Assembly (NCBI GenBank): GCA_019358835.1
Contig: JAHHIH010000004.1
Coordinates: 248,001 to 312,000, forward strand
Reading direction: 5' to 3'
Length of the DNA: 64,000 nucleotides
DNA from: Tildeniella torsiva UHER 1998/13D
GTDB taxonomy: Bacteria > Cyanobacteriota > Cyanobacteriia > Phormidesmidales > Phormidesmidaceae
Shown piece by piece: positions 26,744-39,544 of the stretch. The number at the start of each line of letters is the position of its first letter. Position 1 is the stretch's first letter. The position numbers and the translations under genes are program-made. Below the pieces are notes generated by a model. The model was not told the origin of the DNA, did not search any database, and saw nothing but the letters and a program-made list of their open reading frames with translations.

Positions 26744-27159
26744 CGCTGTGGCAAAAGAGCGAAAACAGAAGAGCAAAACATAAAAGTAAGCGTCCCCAAT
26801 TCTACGCTGGCTGAGCGAAGTCGTTCGTGGATCGTCTCCTGGAGGGCGAAAGCCAAAAACGAGATGTCTCCTTCGACTCCGCTCAAGGGACGGTTGCCAA
26901 TGAAAAAATGCCGGATAGGTTTAACTCCTGGTAGCTTGGGCTGTTCTGACTCAAACTTCACCTGCTCAATGCCGTGTGATCTAGATGACGCCAGGCGTTA
27001 CTTAGTCGAATACCGTGGGGAACGCAGGATGGTAGAGATTTCCGTCATGATTTTGCCCCTGCCATAAGGGAAAGCCGCACATCTTTGAGTATGAAATAGC
27101 ACGAAGTAGGTCTGTAGTTACGGAGGTGATAATTTGTCGCTACAGGCAGTTAAGCAACT
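26744..27159. other. Spacer without a convincing gene
   Basis: The 416-base gap contains a fragment reading CTCCTTCGACTCCGCTCAAGG near 26870, typical of dispersed cyanobacterial repeats. A short frame ending YLVEYRGERRMVEISVMILP (about 26995-27066) could be a gene remnant but is too short to name. No hairpin terminator stood out. Confidence 0.4.
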
Positions 27160-27495
27160 ATGGCATTTCCGCAAAGTTTGTCAGCGTTTTCCTCAATGAA
27201 TCAGCTGTTAGAGGCCATTGAAAGTCTTTTTGCGGCTGAGTTAGAGCGCACGGGTTCACCGTGGGTAAGTAGCCACCAGCTAGGGGAATTATTTTTGGCG
27301 GCCTATGGATTGGATCTGGAGAGGCTAATTGAGCAGCGAGGCTATGGCAAAGACCTGAGGTATTTTTTGACGACCACCAGAAGATTCTCGATCTATAGCC
27401 ATCAGCCGCCCCAAAAATATTATTTCGCTCCGCTCAAGCTGGTTATGCCGGGCGTTTTGAAAAGTGGTCGGCCTGCGCCAAAGCTGCGCCGTTGA
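27160..27495 (+). CDS. Unknown 111-aa protein with an OST-HTH/LOTUS-like pattern
   Basis: A soluble basic protein. The central part, SSHQLGELFLAAYGLDLERLIEQRGYGKDLRYFL followed by TTRRFSIYSH and a final YYFAPL strand, follows the winged-helix spacing of OST-HTH/LOTUS modules (helix, conserved Gly-Tyr-Gly, helix, then two strands). These modules bind RNA in other proteins. The match is judged by eye only. Start may be ATG 27160 or the in-frame ATG 27196 (MNQLLEAIE). It is convergent with the EAL gene. Confidence 0.6.
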   Translation: MAFPQSLSAFSSMNQLLEAIESLFAAELERTGSPWVSSHQLGELFLAAYGLDLERLIEQRGYGKDLRYFLTTTRRFSIYSHQPPQKYYFAPLKLVMPGVLKSGRPAPKLRR

Positions 27496-27527
27496 GGAAA
27501 ATTTGTTTTGCCAGAGAGCTTTCCTGA

Positions 27528-28271
27528 TTATTGACAATCGGCGTGGAACTGCATGAACGCTGCCGCTGAGAGCGGTGGTGAAAAGTACCAGCCCTGGCCC
27601 TTGGTAATGCCGATTTCGCGCAGTATATTGACCTGGGCCTCGTGTTCAATGCCCTCGACGATGACGTCAATGGTGCTTGCACGGACTAGGGCCGCTAGCC
27701 CGTCGAGATGGAGAGAGTTGCGATCGCCAGATATCAAGCTATCGGCAAATGACTTGTCGAGCTTAAGCACATCTAGATTAATTTGCGAATAGAGGATTAA
27801 TTTGGCAGCCGTGATGCCTGCATCGTCTAGGGCTACTCTGACCCGTTCAGACCGACAGTTGAGTTCGTCGATGCCCAGCTTGTCAGGCAGGCCGCGCTCG
27901 GTTAGCTCAAAGACGATTTTTTCTACGATGTCTACTAGATTGGCCTTGGTAACGGCGTACTCAATGCCACCCCGGCCCAGCAGTTCAGGGGGAATGTTGA
28001 TATGCACCGAAACGTTGTCGGTGGTGCGCAGCCAGTCACCCAACTCGGCGGCTACCTGGTCGATGACCCAGTAGGTCAGCATGCCCGAGGCGGGGGTGTT
28101 TTCGATGTCTTCGATAAAGTCGTTGGGCATGCGCAGCTGACCCTCGTGGTGCCAGCGCACCAGCGCTTCTGCCCCCAGGCAGCGATTGTCGAGAAACGAC
28201 ACAGTGGGCAAGTATTCTAAAAAAAACTCACCGCTGGCCAGCCCACGGCGAATAATGGCCGGGTCAATCAT
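27528..28271 (-). CDS. Stand-alone EAL domain protein (c-di-GMP phosphodiesterase type)
   Basis: A 247-aa protein made almost only of an EAL domain, which hydrolyses or binds cyclic di-GMP. Motifs are GAEALVRW (residues 33-40), HINIPPELL (metal Asn), FELTERG (Glu), VALDDAGIT (Asp pair, in place of the usual DDFGTG), VLKLDKSF (catalytic Lys), EGIEHEAQ (Glu) and KGQGWYFSPPL. Most catalytic positions are kept, but loop 6 after the Asp pair is altered, so activity is uncertain. No sensor, GGDEF or membrane part is attached. Confidence 0.88.
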   Translation of the reverse strand: MIDPAIIRRGLASGEFFLEYLPTVSFLDNRCLGAEALVRWHHEGQLRMPNDFIEDIENTPASGMLTYWVIDQVAAELGDWLRTTDNVSVHINIPPELLGRGGIEYAVTKANLVDIVEKIVFELTERGLPDKLGIDELNCRSERVRVALDDAGITAAKLILYSQINLDVLKLDKSFADSLISGDRNSLHLDGLAALVRASTIDVIVEGIEHEAQVNILREIGITKGQGWYFSPPLSAAAFMQFHADCQ

Positions 28272-28534
28272 GCAAAAGACACCCCGCTACCGTATCAAAT
28301 GTTGCGGCCAATGCGGCTTAACCTACGCAAAACCAATCTAAGGCTAAACGCAAGTTGGCGTTTTGGCTAGCGATTTGCCGCGCTCATTAGCTCCACTGGT
28401 TATAGCAGGCTCATGGTGCAGAAGGAGGTGGAATCGTTCGTCGGGTTAGGGTTTGATAGGCAAAAGCAGGCTAACGATAGGAATGACGCTAGCAGCACGG
28501 ATCATTCTTCCGTCATGAACTGCCCACCGTTCCT
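28272..28534. other. Spacer, nothing recognised
   Basis: About 260 bases between the EAL and GNAT genes, both on the minus strand. It should contain the EAL promoter. I see no gene, RNA or strong repeat here. Confidence 0.4.
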
Positions 28535-29065
28535 TCACCAGGGGCCGGGCGGTTCATCGGGCAAGTCTTTGCAAGCGACCTTGGTGTCGTAGCGGGTGAA
28601 CCCGCGCGACTCGTAGTTTTTGTAGGCAAAGGGGCCATCCAGGCGACAGGTGTGTACCCATACGCGGCTGGTTCCCCTGACCCAGGCGCGCTGCACGCCC
28701 ACCGTCAGCAGGTGACCGCCAATGCCCTGGCCAATAAACTGAGGCAGCAGGCCAAAATAGGCGATTTCTACATTGCCCTCGGGCTGCGCCTCTAGCTCAA
28801 TGTAGCCCGCTGGGGTGTCTGCGACGTAGGCTACCCAAGTCTCGATCTGGGGCCGGTCGAGGTAGGTGAGCCAGCGATCGCGGCTCCAAGCGAGGCGATC
28901 GCACCAGTACCACGGCCCCCCCACGCTGCTGTAGAGAAAGCGGCTGAACTCCGGGCAGGGCACCCTGGCGTGGCGAATTTCTAGATCGGGGCGATCGCTG
29001 AGCCTGGGCCGCAGCTGGGCCGGGGCGAGCATTTCTAAATACCAGGTGGTGACTTCGACCGGCAT
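28535..29065 (-). CDS. GNAT family N-acetyltransferase
   Basis: A 176-aa acetyltransferase. The acetyl-CoA loop PQFIGQGIGGHLL (about residues 108-120, the Q/RxxGxG/A motif A) follows the strand VEIAYFGLL, and motif B appears as FAYKNYESRGF. The substrate is unknown. The start overlaps the stop of the upstream PhzF-type gene by one base, so the two are translated together and may act in the same pathway. An N-terminal tail of about 30 residues precedes the core. Confidence 0.85.
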   Translation of the reverse strand: MPVEVTTWYLEMLAPAQLRPRLSDRPDLEIRHARVPCPEFSRFLYSSVGGPWYWCDRLAWSRDRWLTYLDRPQIETWVAYVADTPAGYIELEAQPEGNVEIAYFGLLPQFIGQGIGGHLLTVGVQRAWVRGTSRVWVHTCRLDGPFAYKNYESRGFTRYDTKVACKDLPDEPPGPW

Positions 29066-29853
29066 CAGTAGAGCAAATCTCCCTTAAAGATGGTGATGGC
29101 CTGGCCGCTAAGCAGAATGCGATCGCCCTCTTCTTGCACCTTGACTACGCCGCCCCGCGCCGACGACTGGTGGGCGAGGAAGGTCGTTTTGCCCAGCTTT
29201 TCGCGCCAGTAGGGGCCGAGGCAGCAGTGGGCCGCCCCGGTGACGGGGTCTTCGTCAATGCCGAGGGCGGGGGCAAAAAACCGAGAGACAAAATCGTAGG
29301 GCGCGTCGCCCAGGCTGGTGACAGTCACGCCGTGGACGGGGAACTGCCCGAGGGCCGCAAAGTTGGGCCGCAGGTCGCGCACCGCCGCCGCCGATTCTAG
29401 CTCGACTAGATAGCCTAGGGAATTTTCAACGATGGCCTTGGGGGTTGTGCCGAGGGCGTTGGCTAAACCGTCGGGCTCAGCAATGGGGTGGGACGGGTTC
29501 GCCGGAAAGTTGAGCTCAATCCAATCGCCGAGGCGGCGGGCGGTGAGCACTCCGCTGCGGGTATGGAAGGTGGCGGGCTGCTCGTTGCTCAGATGGCCTT
29601 CGCTCCACAGCACGTGGCAGGTGGCCAGGGTGGCGTGGCCGCAGAGGTCAACCTCAACGGTGGGGGTAAACCAGCGCAGTCGGTAGCCGTCGGCCTCGGG
29701 GTAAAAAAAGGCGGTTTCTGAGAGGTTCATCTCCTGGGCCACCTGCTGCATCCAGCGATCGGGGGGGGCCTCGGGCAGGGCGCACACCGCTGCCGGGTTG
29801 CCGCCAAAGGCGGCGTCGGTAAAGGCATCAACCTGGGTCAGCGAAATGGTCAT
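29065..29853 (-). CDS. PhzF family isomerase/epimerase
   Basis: A 262-aa member of the PhzF/diaminopimelate epimerase-like fold. Conserved parts are QVDAFTDAAFGGNPAAVC at the N-terminus, NLSETAFF with the catalytic Glu (about residue 45), VDLCGHATLA (about 71-80) and EDPVTGAAHCCLGPYW near the C-terminus. No substrate can be assigned; most family members outside phenazine clusters are uncharacterised. It is the first gene of a coupled pair with the GNAT enzyme (one-base overlap). Confidence 0.92.
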   Translation of the reverse strand: MTISLTQVDAFTDAAFGGNPAAVCALPEAPPDRWMQQVAQEMNLSETAFFYPEADGYRLRWFTPTVEVDLCGHATLATCHVLWSEGHLSNEQPATFHTRSGVLTARRLGDWIELNFPANPSHPIAEPDGLANALGTTPKAIVENSLGYLVELESAAAVRDLRPNFAALGQFPVHGVTVTSLGDAPYDFVSRFFAPALGIDEDPVTGAAHCCLGPYWREKLGKTTFLAHQSSARGGVVKVQEEGDRILLSGQAITIFKGDLLY

Positions 29854-29880
29854 GGGACTCTACCCTCATCGTTAAAATAG

Positions 29881-30705
29881 TCAACTCATCGCAAAAGCCT
29901 GCCGAATTTGCTCGGCGGTCATAAAGCAGCGGTCGGCAGGAAAGACTTCAGCCATTTCTTTGGCCACCTCGGGTAGGGTAGCGGCTGACTTCCCTTGAAA
30001 ACGCCCTAGGCCAGCATAGCTAACCAGCCCCAGATATTCACGGATAGCTAGCAGCGATCGCTCACGTTTGCCCACCTCGGCTGGCAGCGGCTCACTGTGG
30101 GGCACCACGGCAAACCCCAGCCCCTTAAAGGTGAGCCAGGCCCGCAGCATGTGGGGCGTATCGGTAATTAAAATAATCCGCTTTAACCCCCTGGTCCCTA
30201 GAGCGGCTGCGGCTGACTCGGCCTCTTGCTTAGTGGTTTCTACACAGACGGCGCTGAGCATTAGATTGGGCGAGAGATCGCGCTGATCGAGGGCTTTGAG
30301 CACGTCGCCCCCCTGGGAGCGCCCCATAATTAACAGATTTGGCGATCGCCCCTCGGCCACCATATCTAGAGCCGTATTGTAGCGATCGCCCTGAACACGA
30401 CGGGTGCGGGCCAGCACCACAATGGCATCGGCCGACCCCCCGGTGTCTGGGGGCACAAAACTCGACAGCAGCGCCGTCGCCGGGATCGAAAACAGCGGCG
30501 ACAGTACAAACAAATAGGTCATCAGTAACGTCAGACTCGCCAAAACCATGCGCCGCCGATACCTGGGTTTGGCGGCGATTAGCGCTACTGCGGCTACCAC
30601 CAGCAAAGCCAGCGTGACTTTTGTAGGGCTAAAAAACCAGTAATACAGTTTCCAGGTGAGTTGTGGCCAGTATTGGCCAAACACACTCCGAAGTAGCTCT
30701 AGCAT
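29881..30705 (-). CDS. YdcF/ElyC-like DUF218 membrane protein
   Basis: A 274-aa protein with two N-terminal membrane helices (about residues 28-45 and 54-75) followed by a DUF218 domain: ADAIVVLARTRR (about 91-102), the LLIMGRSQGGD strand-loop, and RIILITDTPHMLRAWLTFKGLGF. ElyC in E. coli affects peptidoglycan precursor metabolism and related proteins are implicated in envelope work. The typical serine/threonine-rich catalytic loops seem altered, so the activity is uncertain. It is read in the same direction as the phzF-GNAT pair, 27 bases upstream, so it may be the first gene of that unit. Confidence 0.85.
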   Translation of the reverse strand: MLELLRSVFGQYWPQLTWKLYYWFFSPTKVTLALLVVAAVALIAAKPRYRRRMVLASLTLLMTYLFVLSPLFSIPATALLSSFVPPDTGGSADAIVVLARTRRVQGDRYNTALDMVAEGRSPNLLIMGRSQGGDVLKALDQRDLSPNLMLSAVCVETTKQEAESAAAALGTRGLKRIILITDTPHMLRAWLTFKGLGFAVVPHSEPLPAEVGKRERSLLAIREYLGLVSYAGLGRFQGKSAATLPEVAKEMAEVFPADRCFMTAEQIRQAFAMS

Positions 30706-30937
30706 GGCGGCGTCCTGGGCAATGGGTAAAGCGGGTTCCCGAGAAAATTCTCAAATCCAGCCTACTCATCGGTGCGCTCAAGTCGGCACATATACTGCGT
30801 CGTCAAGCAAAGTTTATAGATCTATGTAGTCACCGCAAACCCTGGGCCAGCCTCCCTTCACCGGTTTAGTTCCCAATTTTGTGAGGAAGATAGCTAGGGC
30901 CATCTTCCCCACCAGAATCGATGAGGGAGTTCTGCCA

Positions 30938-31234
30938 CTATTGGTAATAGCGTTGGTCAACCCACACCCGCAGCTCTTGCTCTGAGCTGAAGGTATGGCG
31001 CTGCTGAGTCACCGGGTCGTAGGCAACAAACAGGGTATTACCCCGGTGATTGCGCTTCACAGTCACACTGAGGTCTGTGGAGCCGCAGAGGTAGGTCAGC
31101 AGGGCGGTGCCCACAATGCTGAGGCGCTGCTTGGCCTCAGCCCAAACCCGCGCAATGGAGTAATCGGTTTGAACTGAGCGCTCAAGCGGCTCTGGAATGA
31201 GCTCTAGCTGAGCGTACAAACTATTGGGTTTCAT
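30938..31234 (-). CDS. Conserved small protein of unknown function
   Basis: A 98-aa protein. An N-terminal amphipathic part (SIARVWAEAKQRLSIVGTALLTYL) leads to a beta-rich half (LSVTVKRNHRGNTLFVAYDPVTQQRHTF) ending in WVDQRYYQ. I recall similar proteins only in cyanobacteria and no function. It is separated by 230 bases from YdcF. The start ATG 31234 lies after GGACAGCTCC. Confidence 0.75.
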   Translation of the reverse strand: MKPNSLYAQLELIPEPLERSVQTDYSIARVWAEAKQRLSIVGTALLTYLCGSTDLSVTVKRNHRGNTLFVAYDPVTQQRHTFSSEQELRVWVDQRYYQ

Positions 31235-31518
31235 GGAGCTGTCCTCTAATACAGGCGAAGGGCAACGGGAACAGCGCGAATCGATTCGGCCTAGGTAAAG
31301 TTTCTGCGATCTACCCCTATCGCAACAGAGGCAGTTAGCGTAAATTGTGTTGGTAACAGTTTGAGTTTTTGCAACTGTTCTGATCGATTCGCCCCAAAAC
31401 TGTTCCCAGCCACCCCAAAATTTAACTCACTACAGCATCCTCGCTCGCCCTTCGCCATCTCCCCAAGCTCCTCATCGCCCCTACCCCTTAACCCCCTACC
31501 CTCTACCCTGCCACCCCC

Positions 31519-32991
31519 ATGCCCCTCTCGCCCGTCACCCTCGCTCCCCACCAAGTTCTCTACGAACAGGTTGCCGATCGCCTGCACCGGCTGATTACCG
31601 ACGGTACCCTGCAACCGGGCGATCGCCTGCCTTCGGTGCGCAAGCTGCGGGCACAGCTGTCGGTCAGCACCTCCACGGTGATGGAGGCATATCGCCTGCT
31701 CGAAGACCGGGGTCTGATCGTGGTGCGTCCCCAGTCGGGCTATTACGTCAAACAGACAACCCTGCAACTGCCCCAGGAACCGGCCCCTACTGCCCCACCC
31801 CGCCAGGCCACCGACATCGACATTTCCCTGGCCTTTGAGGTGATTAGCCTGATGCGCGAGCCAGGGTTGATTCAGCTGGGGGCCGCGCTGCCCGCCCTAG
31901 AACACCTGCCCCTGGCCCAGCTCAACCGCCTGATGGGTAAAATCTTGCGCGACAACACCCATGCGGCCCACTCCTACGGCACGCCCCTGGGCTGCCCCGA
32001 ACTGCGGGCCGAGCTGGCCAAACGCATGCTGGATGCGGGCTGCTCGGTGCACCCCGACCAGATGGTGATCACCAATGGGGCCAACGAGGCGATCTATTTT
32101 TGCCTACAAGCGCTCACCCAGCCCGGCGACACCGTGGCGATCGAGTCGCCCACCTACTTTGCCATGCTAGAGGCGCTGAAATGTCTAGGGCTGAAGGCGC
32201 TTACCCTGCCCACCCACCCTCGGGACGGCCTCAGCCTGCCCCACCTCGAAGAAGCGCTGCAAACCGGCGAAGTCAAGGTGGTGCTGCTGGTGTCAAACTT
32301 CAGCAATCCCCTGGGCAGCTGTATGGATGACCGCAAGAAAAAGCGCCTGGTGGATCTGCTCAACCAGTACGACACGCCGCTGATTGAAGACGATGTTTAC
32401 GGCGACCTCTGCTTTGAGGGGGCTCGCCCCAAGGCGATCAAAGCCTTTGACAGCGAAAACCGCGTGCTCTACTGTGCCTCGGTGAGTAAGACTTTGTCGC
32501 CGGGGCTGCGGGTGGGCTGGTGCACCGGGGGCCGCTACCACAGCGAAATTGCCCGCATGAAGTCCATTCTCAACCAAAATACGGCGATCGCCCCGCAGCT
32601 GACGGTAGCGGCCTTTTTGGCCAACGGCGGCTACGATCGCCACCTGCGCCACCTGCGCCGCGCCTACTCCGACCAAATGGCGCACATCCAGCAGGCGATT
32701 CGCGACTACTTTCCCGTCGAAACCTGCGTGACGCGCCCCACCGGAGGCCATGTGCTCTGGTTAGAGATGCCCGAGGGCTTTGACTCGATGCGTCTGTACC
32801 AGGAGGCGCTAGGCCAGGGCATTGCGATCGCCCCTGGCGTCATGTTCTCAGCCTCGGGCCAGTGCTACACCAACTGCTTTCGGCTGAATACGGCGGTGTC
32901 GTGGTCTGACCAGGTCGAGCAGGCCATGCAAACCCTGGGTCTGTTTGCCAAAAAGCAGCTGGCCGAAAATTTTCTGCGCGACGATAGGTAA
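31519..32991 (+). CDS. MocR-type GntR/aminotransferase fusion regulator
   Basis: A 490-aa PLP-dependent protein of the MocR/PdxR class. Residues 10-78 are a GntR winged helix (LYEQVADRLHRLITDGTLQPGDRLPSVRKLRAQLSVS in parts). The rest is a fold-type I aminotransferase domain, with VVLLVSNFSNPLGSC, LIEDDVYGDL (PLP Asp) and the Schiff-base Lys in YCASVSKTLSPGLRVGW (about residue 326). Such fusions either regulate adjacent genes in response to amino compounds and PLP or act as aminotransferases. No neighbouring gene is obviously its target. Confidence 0.9.
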   Translation: MPLSPVTLAPHQVLYEQVADRLHRLITDGTLQPGDRLPSVRKLRAQLSVSTSTVMEAYRLLEDRGLIVVRPQSGYYVKQTTLQLPQEPAPTAPPRQATDIDISLAFEVISLMREPGLIQLGAALPALEHLPLAQLNRLMGKILRDNTHAAHSYGTPLGCPELRAELAKRMLDAGCSVHPDQMVITNGANEAIYFCLQALTQPGDTVAIESPTYFAMLEALKCLGLKALTLPTHPRDGLSLPHLEEALQTGEVKVVLLVSNFSNPLGSCMDDRKKKRLVDLLNQYDTPLIEDDVYGDLCFEGARPKAIKAFDSENRVLYCASVSKTLSPGLRVGWCTGGRYHSEIARMKSILNQNTAIAPQLTVAAFLANGGYDRHLRHLRRAYSDQMAHIQQAIRDYFPVETCVTRPTGGHVLWLEMPEGFDSMRLYQEALGQGIAIAPGVMFSASGQCYTNCFRLNTAVSWSDQVEQAMQTLGLFAKKQLAENFLRDDR

Positions 32992-33075
32992 TGTCAGGGC
33001 GCTATCTAGCCGTTAACCCTGGGGTTTAGAACAGCCAAAGACAGTACTGCTAGCGTAGCGATGGCTAGTGCCGAT

Positions 33076-33411
33076 CTATTGGGGCGATCGCTTCGGCGAT
33101 TTGGGCTTGGGGGCAGGCAGCTCTAGCGAGGTTTGCCGAATCAGCTGGGCCATAAAGCTGCGATCGTCTAGCTCATCGCCAATCAAGAAGTAGGGCTTTG
33201 CGCTTTTATAGGGAGGTGCTTCTGTAACGCTGCCTAGGCAAGAACGGCCACTGGCGGTGGGTTTGACAAAGAACTGGTTATTGCAAATCAGGCCCACTAT
33301 TTTGCCGTCGCAGTAGATGCCATATTCCCCAAACATTTTCTTGGCCGTGACCTCTCCTGCATCCCGAATCTGCTCACAGACAAACTCGACAAAGCTAGTG
33401 TCTGAAGCCAT
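33076..33411 (-). CDS. TfoX/Sxy N-terminal domain protein
   Basis: A 111-aa protein matching the TfoX N-terminal domain: MASDTSFVEFVCEQI, then AKKMFGEYGIYCDGKIVGLI and FFVKPTASGR, with PYFLIGDEL following. In gamma-proteobacteria this domain is part of the competence regulator Sxy, but stand-alone versions are widespread and without known function. ATG 33411 is preferred over the upstream ATG because homology starts there. It ends about 70 bases before the treS end. Confidence 0.85.
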   Translation of the reverse strand: MASDTSFVEFVCEQIRDAGEVTAKKMFGEYGIYCDGKIVGLICNNQFFVKPTASGRSCLGSVTEAPPYKSAKPYFLIGDELDDRSFMAQLIRQTSLELPAPKPKSPKRSPQ

Positions 33412-33482
33412 AGTTGATACCACAGATACTCTTGGAACGACGCCTGAGAAATAGAAGCACCGAACTTCACAATGTCTTTGGA

Positions 33483-37013
<3,531 letters not shown>

Positions 37014-37438
37014 GCAATGTCCGCCACCACGCTAGCGAAAACGGCCTAGATCGTCATCGTCCGAAGGTAAGAGCGATCGCGCGATCGCGCCCAGTCCAGG
37101 GCGTTGAATTTGACCTATTGTCGATCGCTGAAAGCTTTGATCCCCAGTAGCATGAGCACGGCCTACCATCCTCAACTACGGCGCATCACACTGAGCTATG
37201 GCACGCTCCATACAATTCATGAGAACGCCAAGAACGTAAACAGAAGGTAAGCATTCAGCATCCATCCAGCTATTCGGGAACTCGCCACACCCAACCCTTA
37301 GGAGGATGTATTCAATAGACCTTTGCCTGTACCAATAGCATTGCCGATGGTGTGGCAACATACCGTTCAGCTTGGCTGCCCGACGCAACCTAAACTATTC
37401 TTTTGCTGCTCTCTTACAAGCGCGATCGCCGAATCCCT
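37014..37438. other. Divergent promoter region between treS and malQ
   Basis: The 425-base gap holds the promoters of both alpha-glucan genes. HIP1 words (GCGATCGCGCGATCGCGC, about 37074-37091) lie in the middle. A frame of about 70 residues on the minus strand looks fortuitous. I saw no convincing riboswitch or strong hairpin. Neither promoter could be pinned down. Confidence 0.4.
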
Positions 37439-38947
37439 ATGAGTTTTCCCCGTGCCAGTGGCGTTTTACTGCATCCCACCTCGTTCCCCAGCCGCTACGG
37501 CATTGGCGATTTGGGGCAAGCCGCCTACACCTTTGTCGATTTTTTGGCGAAGAGTGGACAGAAGCTGTGGCAGATTTTGCCCCTGGGGCCGACGGGCTAC
37601 GAGCATTCGCCCTACATCATGAACTTCAGCACCTTTGCGGGCAACCCGCTGCTGATCGACTTAGAGCAGCTTGCCGCTGAAGGGTTGCTCAAGGAGGATG
37701 AACTGACGCCCTTGACGGACGTTGACCCCGAGAAGGTCGATTTTGATAGGGTAATTGCCCACAAAACTCAGTTTCTCAAGCAGGCCCACGATCGCTTTTT
37801 GACAGCGCGATCGCCCGAGCAGCAGGCTAGTTTTGACCAGTTCTGTGAAGAACAAAATTCCTGGCTGGATGACTTTGTGCTGTTTATGGCGCTCCTAGAA
37901 GCCAACGACGGCAAAAGCTGGAATTTTTGGGAAGCTGCGATCGCCCGCCGCGAACCGGAGGCGCTGCAAGCCCAGCGGGAGGCTTTAAAAGCCCAGATTC
38001 AGTACCACCAGTTTGTGCAGTTCAAATTTTTTGAGCAGTGGCAAAATTTGCGCCGCTACGCCAACGACAAAAACATCCAGATCGTGGGCGATATCTCCAT
38101 CTACGTGTGCCACAACAGCTCTGACGTTTGGGCTGATCCCGAGCTATTTAAGCTCGACCCCAACACCTTTGAACCCGCCTTTATCGCTGGGGTGCCGCCC
38201 GATTACTTCAGCGAGACGGGGCAGCTCTGGGGCAACCCGGTTTACAACTGGGAGAAAGCCGAAAACACCAATTTTGCCTGGTGGATTAAGCGCTTTCAGG
38301 TGACATTGCAGTACGTCGATATTGTGCGGGTTGACCACTTTCGCGGCTTTGAAGCATACTGGCAGGTGCCAGCGGGGGAAGAGACGGCCATCAACGGCGA
38401 GTGGATTGAAGCCCCCGGCGAAAAGTTTTTCACTGCCCTCGGCGAGGCGTTAGGGACGCTGCCGATCATGGCGGAAGACTTGGGCATTATTACGCCCGAA
38501 GTGGAGGCTTTGCGCGATCGCTTTGATTTCCCCGGCATGCGCATTTTGATGTTTGCCTTTGGCGACGACCCCGACAACGCCTACCTGCCCCACAACTACA
38601 CCCGCAACACGGTGGTTTACCCCGGCACCCACGACAACGACACGGCGATCGGCTGGTGGCAGCAGGCCAGCGACACCGAAAAACAGTTTCTGGCCCGCTA
38701 TGCTGGCTACAGCTCGCCCGAGGCGATCGAAGACATCAACTGGCTGCTGATTCGCACGGCGCTTGCCTCGGTGGCCGATCTGGCGATTATTCCGCTGCAA
38801 GACCTGCTGGATTTAGACGGGCGATCGCGCATGAATGACCCCAGCCACAACGATGGCAACTGGCGCTGGCGCTACCGCAGTTCGGCGCTGCTGACCAATG
38901 CGTTGAGCGATCGACTGCGATCGCTGACCCAGCTTTACAGTCGTTAA
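37439..38947 (+). CDS. malQ: 4-alpha-glucanotransferase (amylomaltase)
   Basis: GH77 enzyme (502 aa) that transfers alpha-1,4-glucan segments between chains and acts in glycogen turnover and maltose use. It has SGVLLHPTSFPSRYGIGDLG at the start, VDIVRVDHFRGFEAYW (nucleophile Asp, about residue 296), the acid/base Glu in MAEDLGIITPEV (about 345) and YPGTHDNDT (Asp, about 395). Length is normal for bacterial MalQ without an N-terminal extension. ATG 37439 is preferred because an upstream in-frame extension of 12 residues lacks homology. Divergent from treS. Confidence 0.94.
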   Translation: MSFPRASGVLLHPTSFPSRYGIGDLGQAAYTFVDFLAKSGQKLWQILPLGPTGYEHSPYIMNFSTFAGNPLLIDLEQLAAEGLLKEDELTPLTDVDPEKVDFDRVIAHKTQFLKQAHDRFLTARSPEQQASFDQFCEEQNSWLDDFVLFMALLEANDGKSWNFWEAAIARREPEALQAQREALKAQIQYHQFVQFKFFEQWQNLRRYANDKNIQIVGDISIYVCHNSSDVWADPELFKLDPNTFEPAFIAGVPPDYFSETGQLWGNPVYNWEKAENTNFAWWIKRFQVTLQYVDIVRVDHFRGFEAYWQVPAGEETAINGEWIEAPGEKFFTALGEALGTLPIMAEDLGIITPEVEALRDRFDFPGMRILMFAFGDDPDNAYLPHNYTRNTVVYPGTHDNDTAIGWWQQASDTEKQFLARYAGYSSPEAIEDINWLLIRTALASVADLAIIPLQDLLDLDGRSRMNDPSHNDGNWRWRYRSSALLTNALSDRLRSLTQLYSR

Positions 38948-39048
38948 CCTCTGGGCCATCTTGCCGTTCACAGGTATACAGGTATATAACCCTTGGTGGG
39001 TAAAGTCTATTCGGCTCAGCCGACAGATAGCAAACCTAGGTAAACCCG

Positions 39049-39465
39049 ATGGCCGGAGAAACCAATCTCAACCAGCTACTCACCTCTATGCAGCCGGTGC
39101 TGATGGAAGGGGACTATGTTTTTTGCAGCATTCCCCAGGGGATGGGCTATGGCGCTGCTCTAAACCCTGTCGGATGCTTTAAAGAAGAGGAGGGGCTAAC
39201 GCTGATTTTGCCACGGCAGCAGGCTGAGGCGGCGAGTCTGCCCTACTCAGCCGTTTTTGCCCTGATTACGCTCTCGGTGCACTCTAGCCTGGAGGCGGTG
39301 GGGTTTTTGGCGGCGATCGCTACCAAACTCGCTAGCCACGGCATTAGCGTCAACCCCGTTTCAGCCTTTTACCACGACCACCTGTTTGTGCCCGTTGCCC
39401 AGGCTGAGACTGCGATCGCCCTACTCCACAAACTGGCGGCAGAAAGCAGTACCAGCAGCCCTTGA
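39049..39465 (+). CDS. ACT domain protein (ACT_3/DUF2241 type)
   Basis: A 138-aa protein with an N-terminal DUF2241-like part (LLTSMQPVLMEGDYVFCSIP) and a C-terminal ACT fold: FALITLSVHSSLEAVGFLAAIATKLASHGISVNPVSAFYHDHLFVP. ACT modules usually bind amino acids to control enzymes; this one stands alone. Its target is unknown. Confidence 0.85.
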   Translation: MAGETNLNQLLTSMQPVLMEGDYVFCSIPQGMGYGAALNPVGCFKEEEGLTLILPRQQAEAASLPYSAVFALITLSVHSSLEAVGFLAAIATKLASHGISVNPVSAFYHDHLFVPVAQAETAIALLHKLAAESSTSSP

Positions 39466-39544
39466 ACATCGGATTGTCGGCTTCGGGACAAAAGTGCTAG
39501 TCTTATGTCAGATAGTTCTAGTTAAAACTATCTAGATTAAAACT

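Noticed and set aside
26740-26961. 73-codon minus-strand frame after the TetR gene
   Set aside because: It is largely made of dispersed repeat sequence and has no recognised homology.
37176-37388. 70-codon frame in the treS-malQ gap
   Set aside because: It lies over the expected divergent promoters and shows no coding signal.
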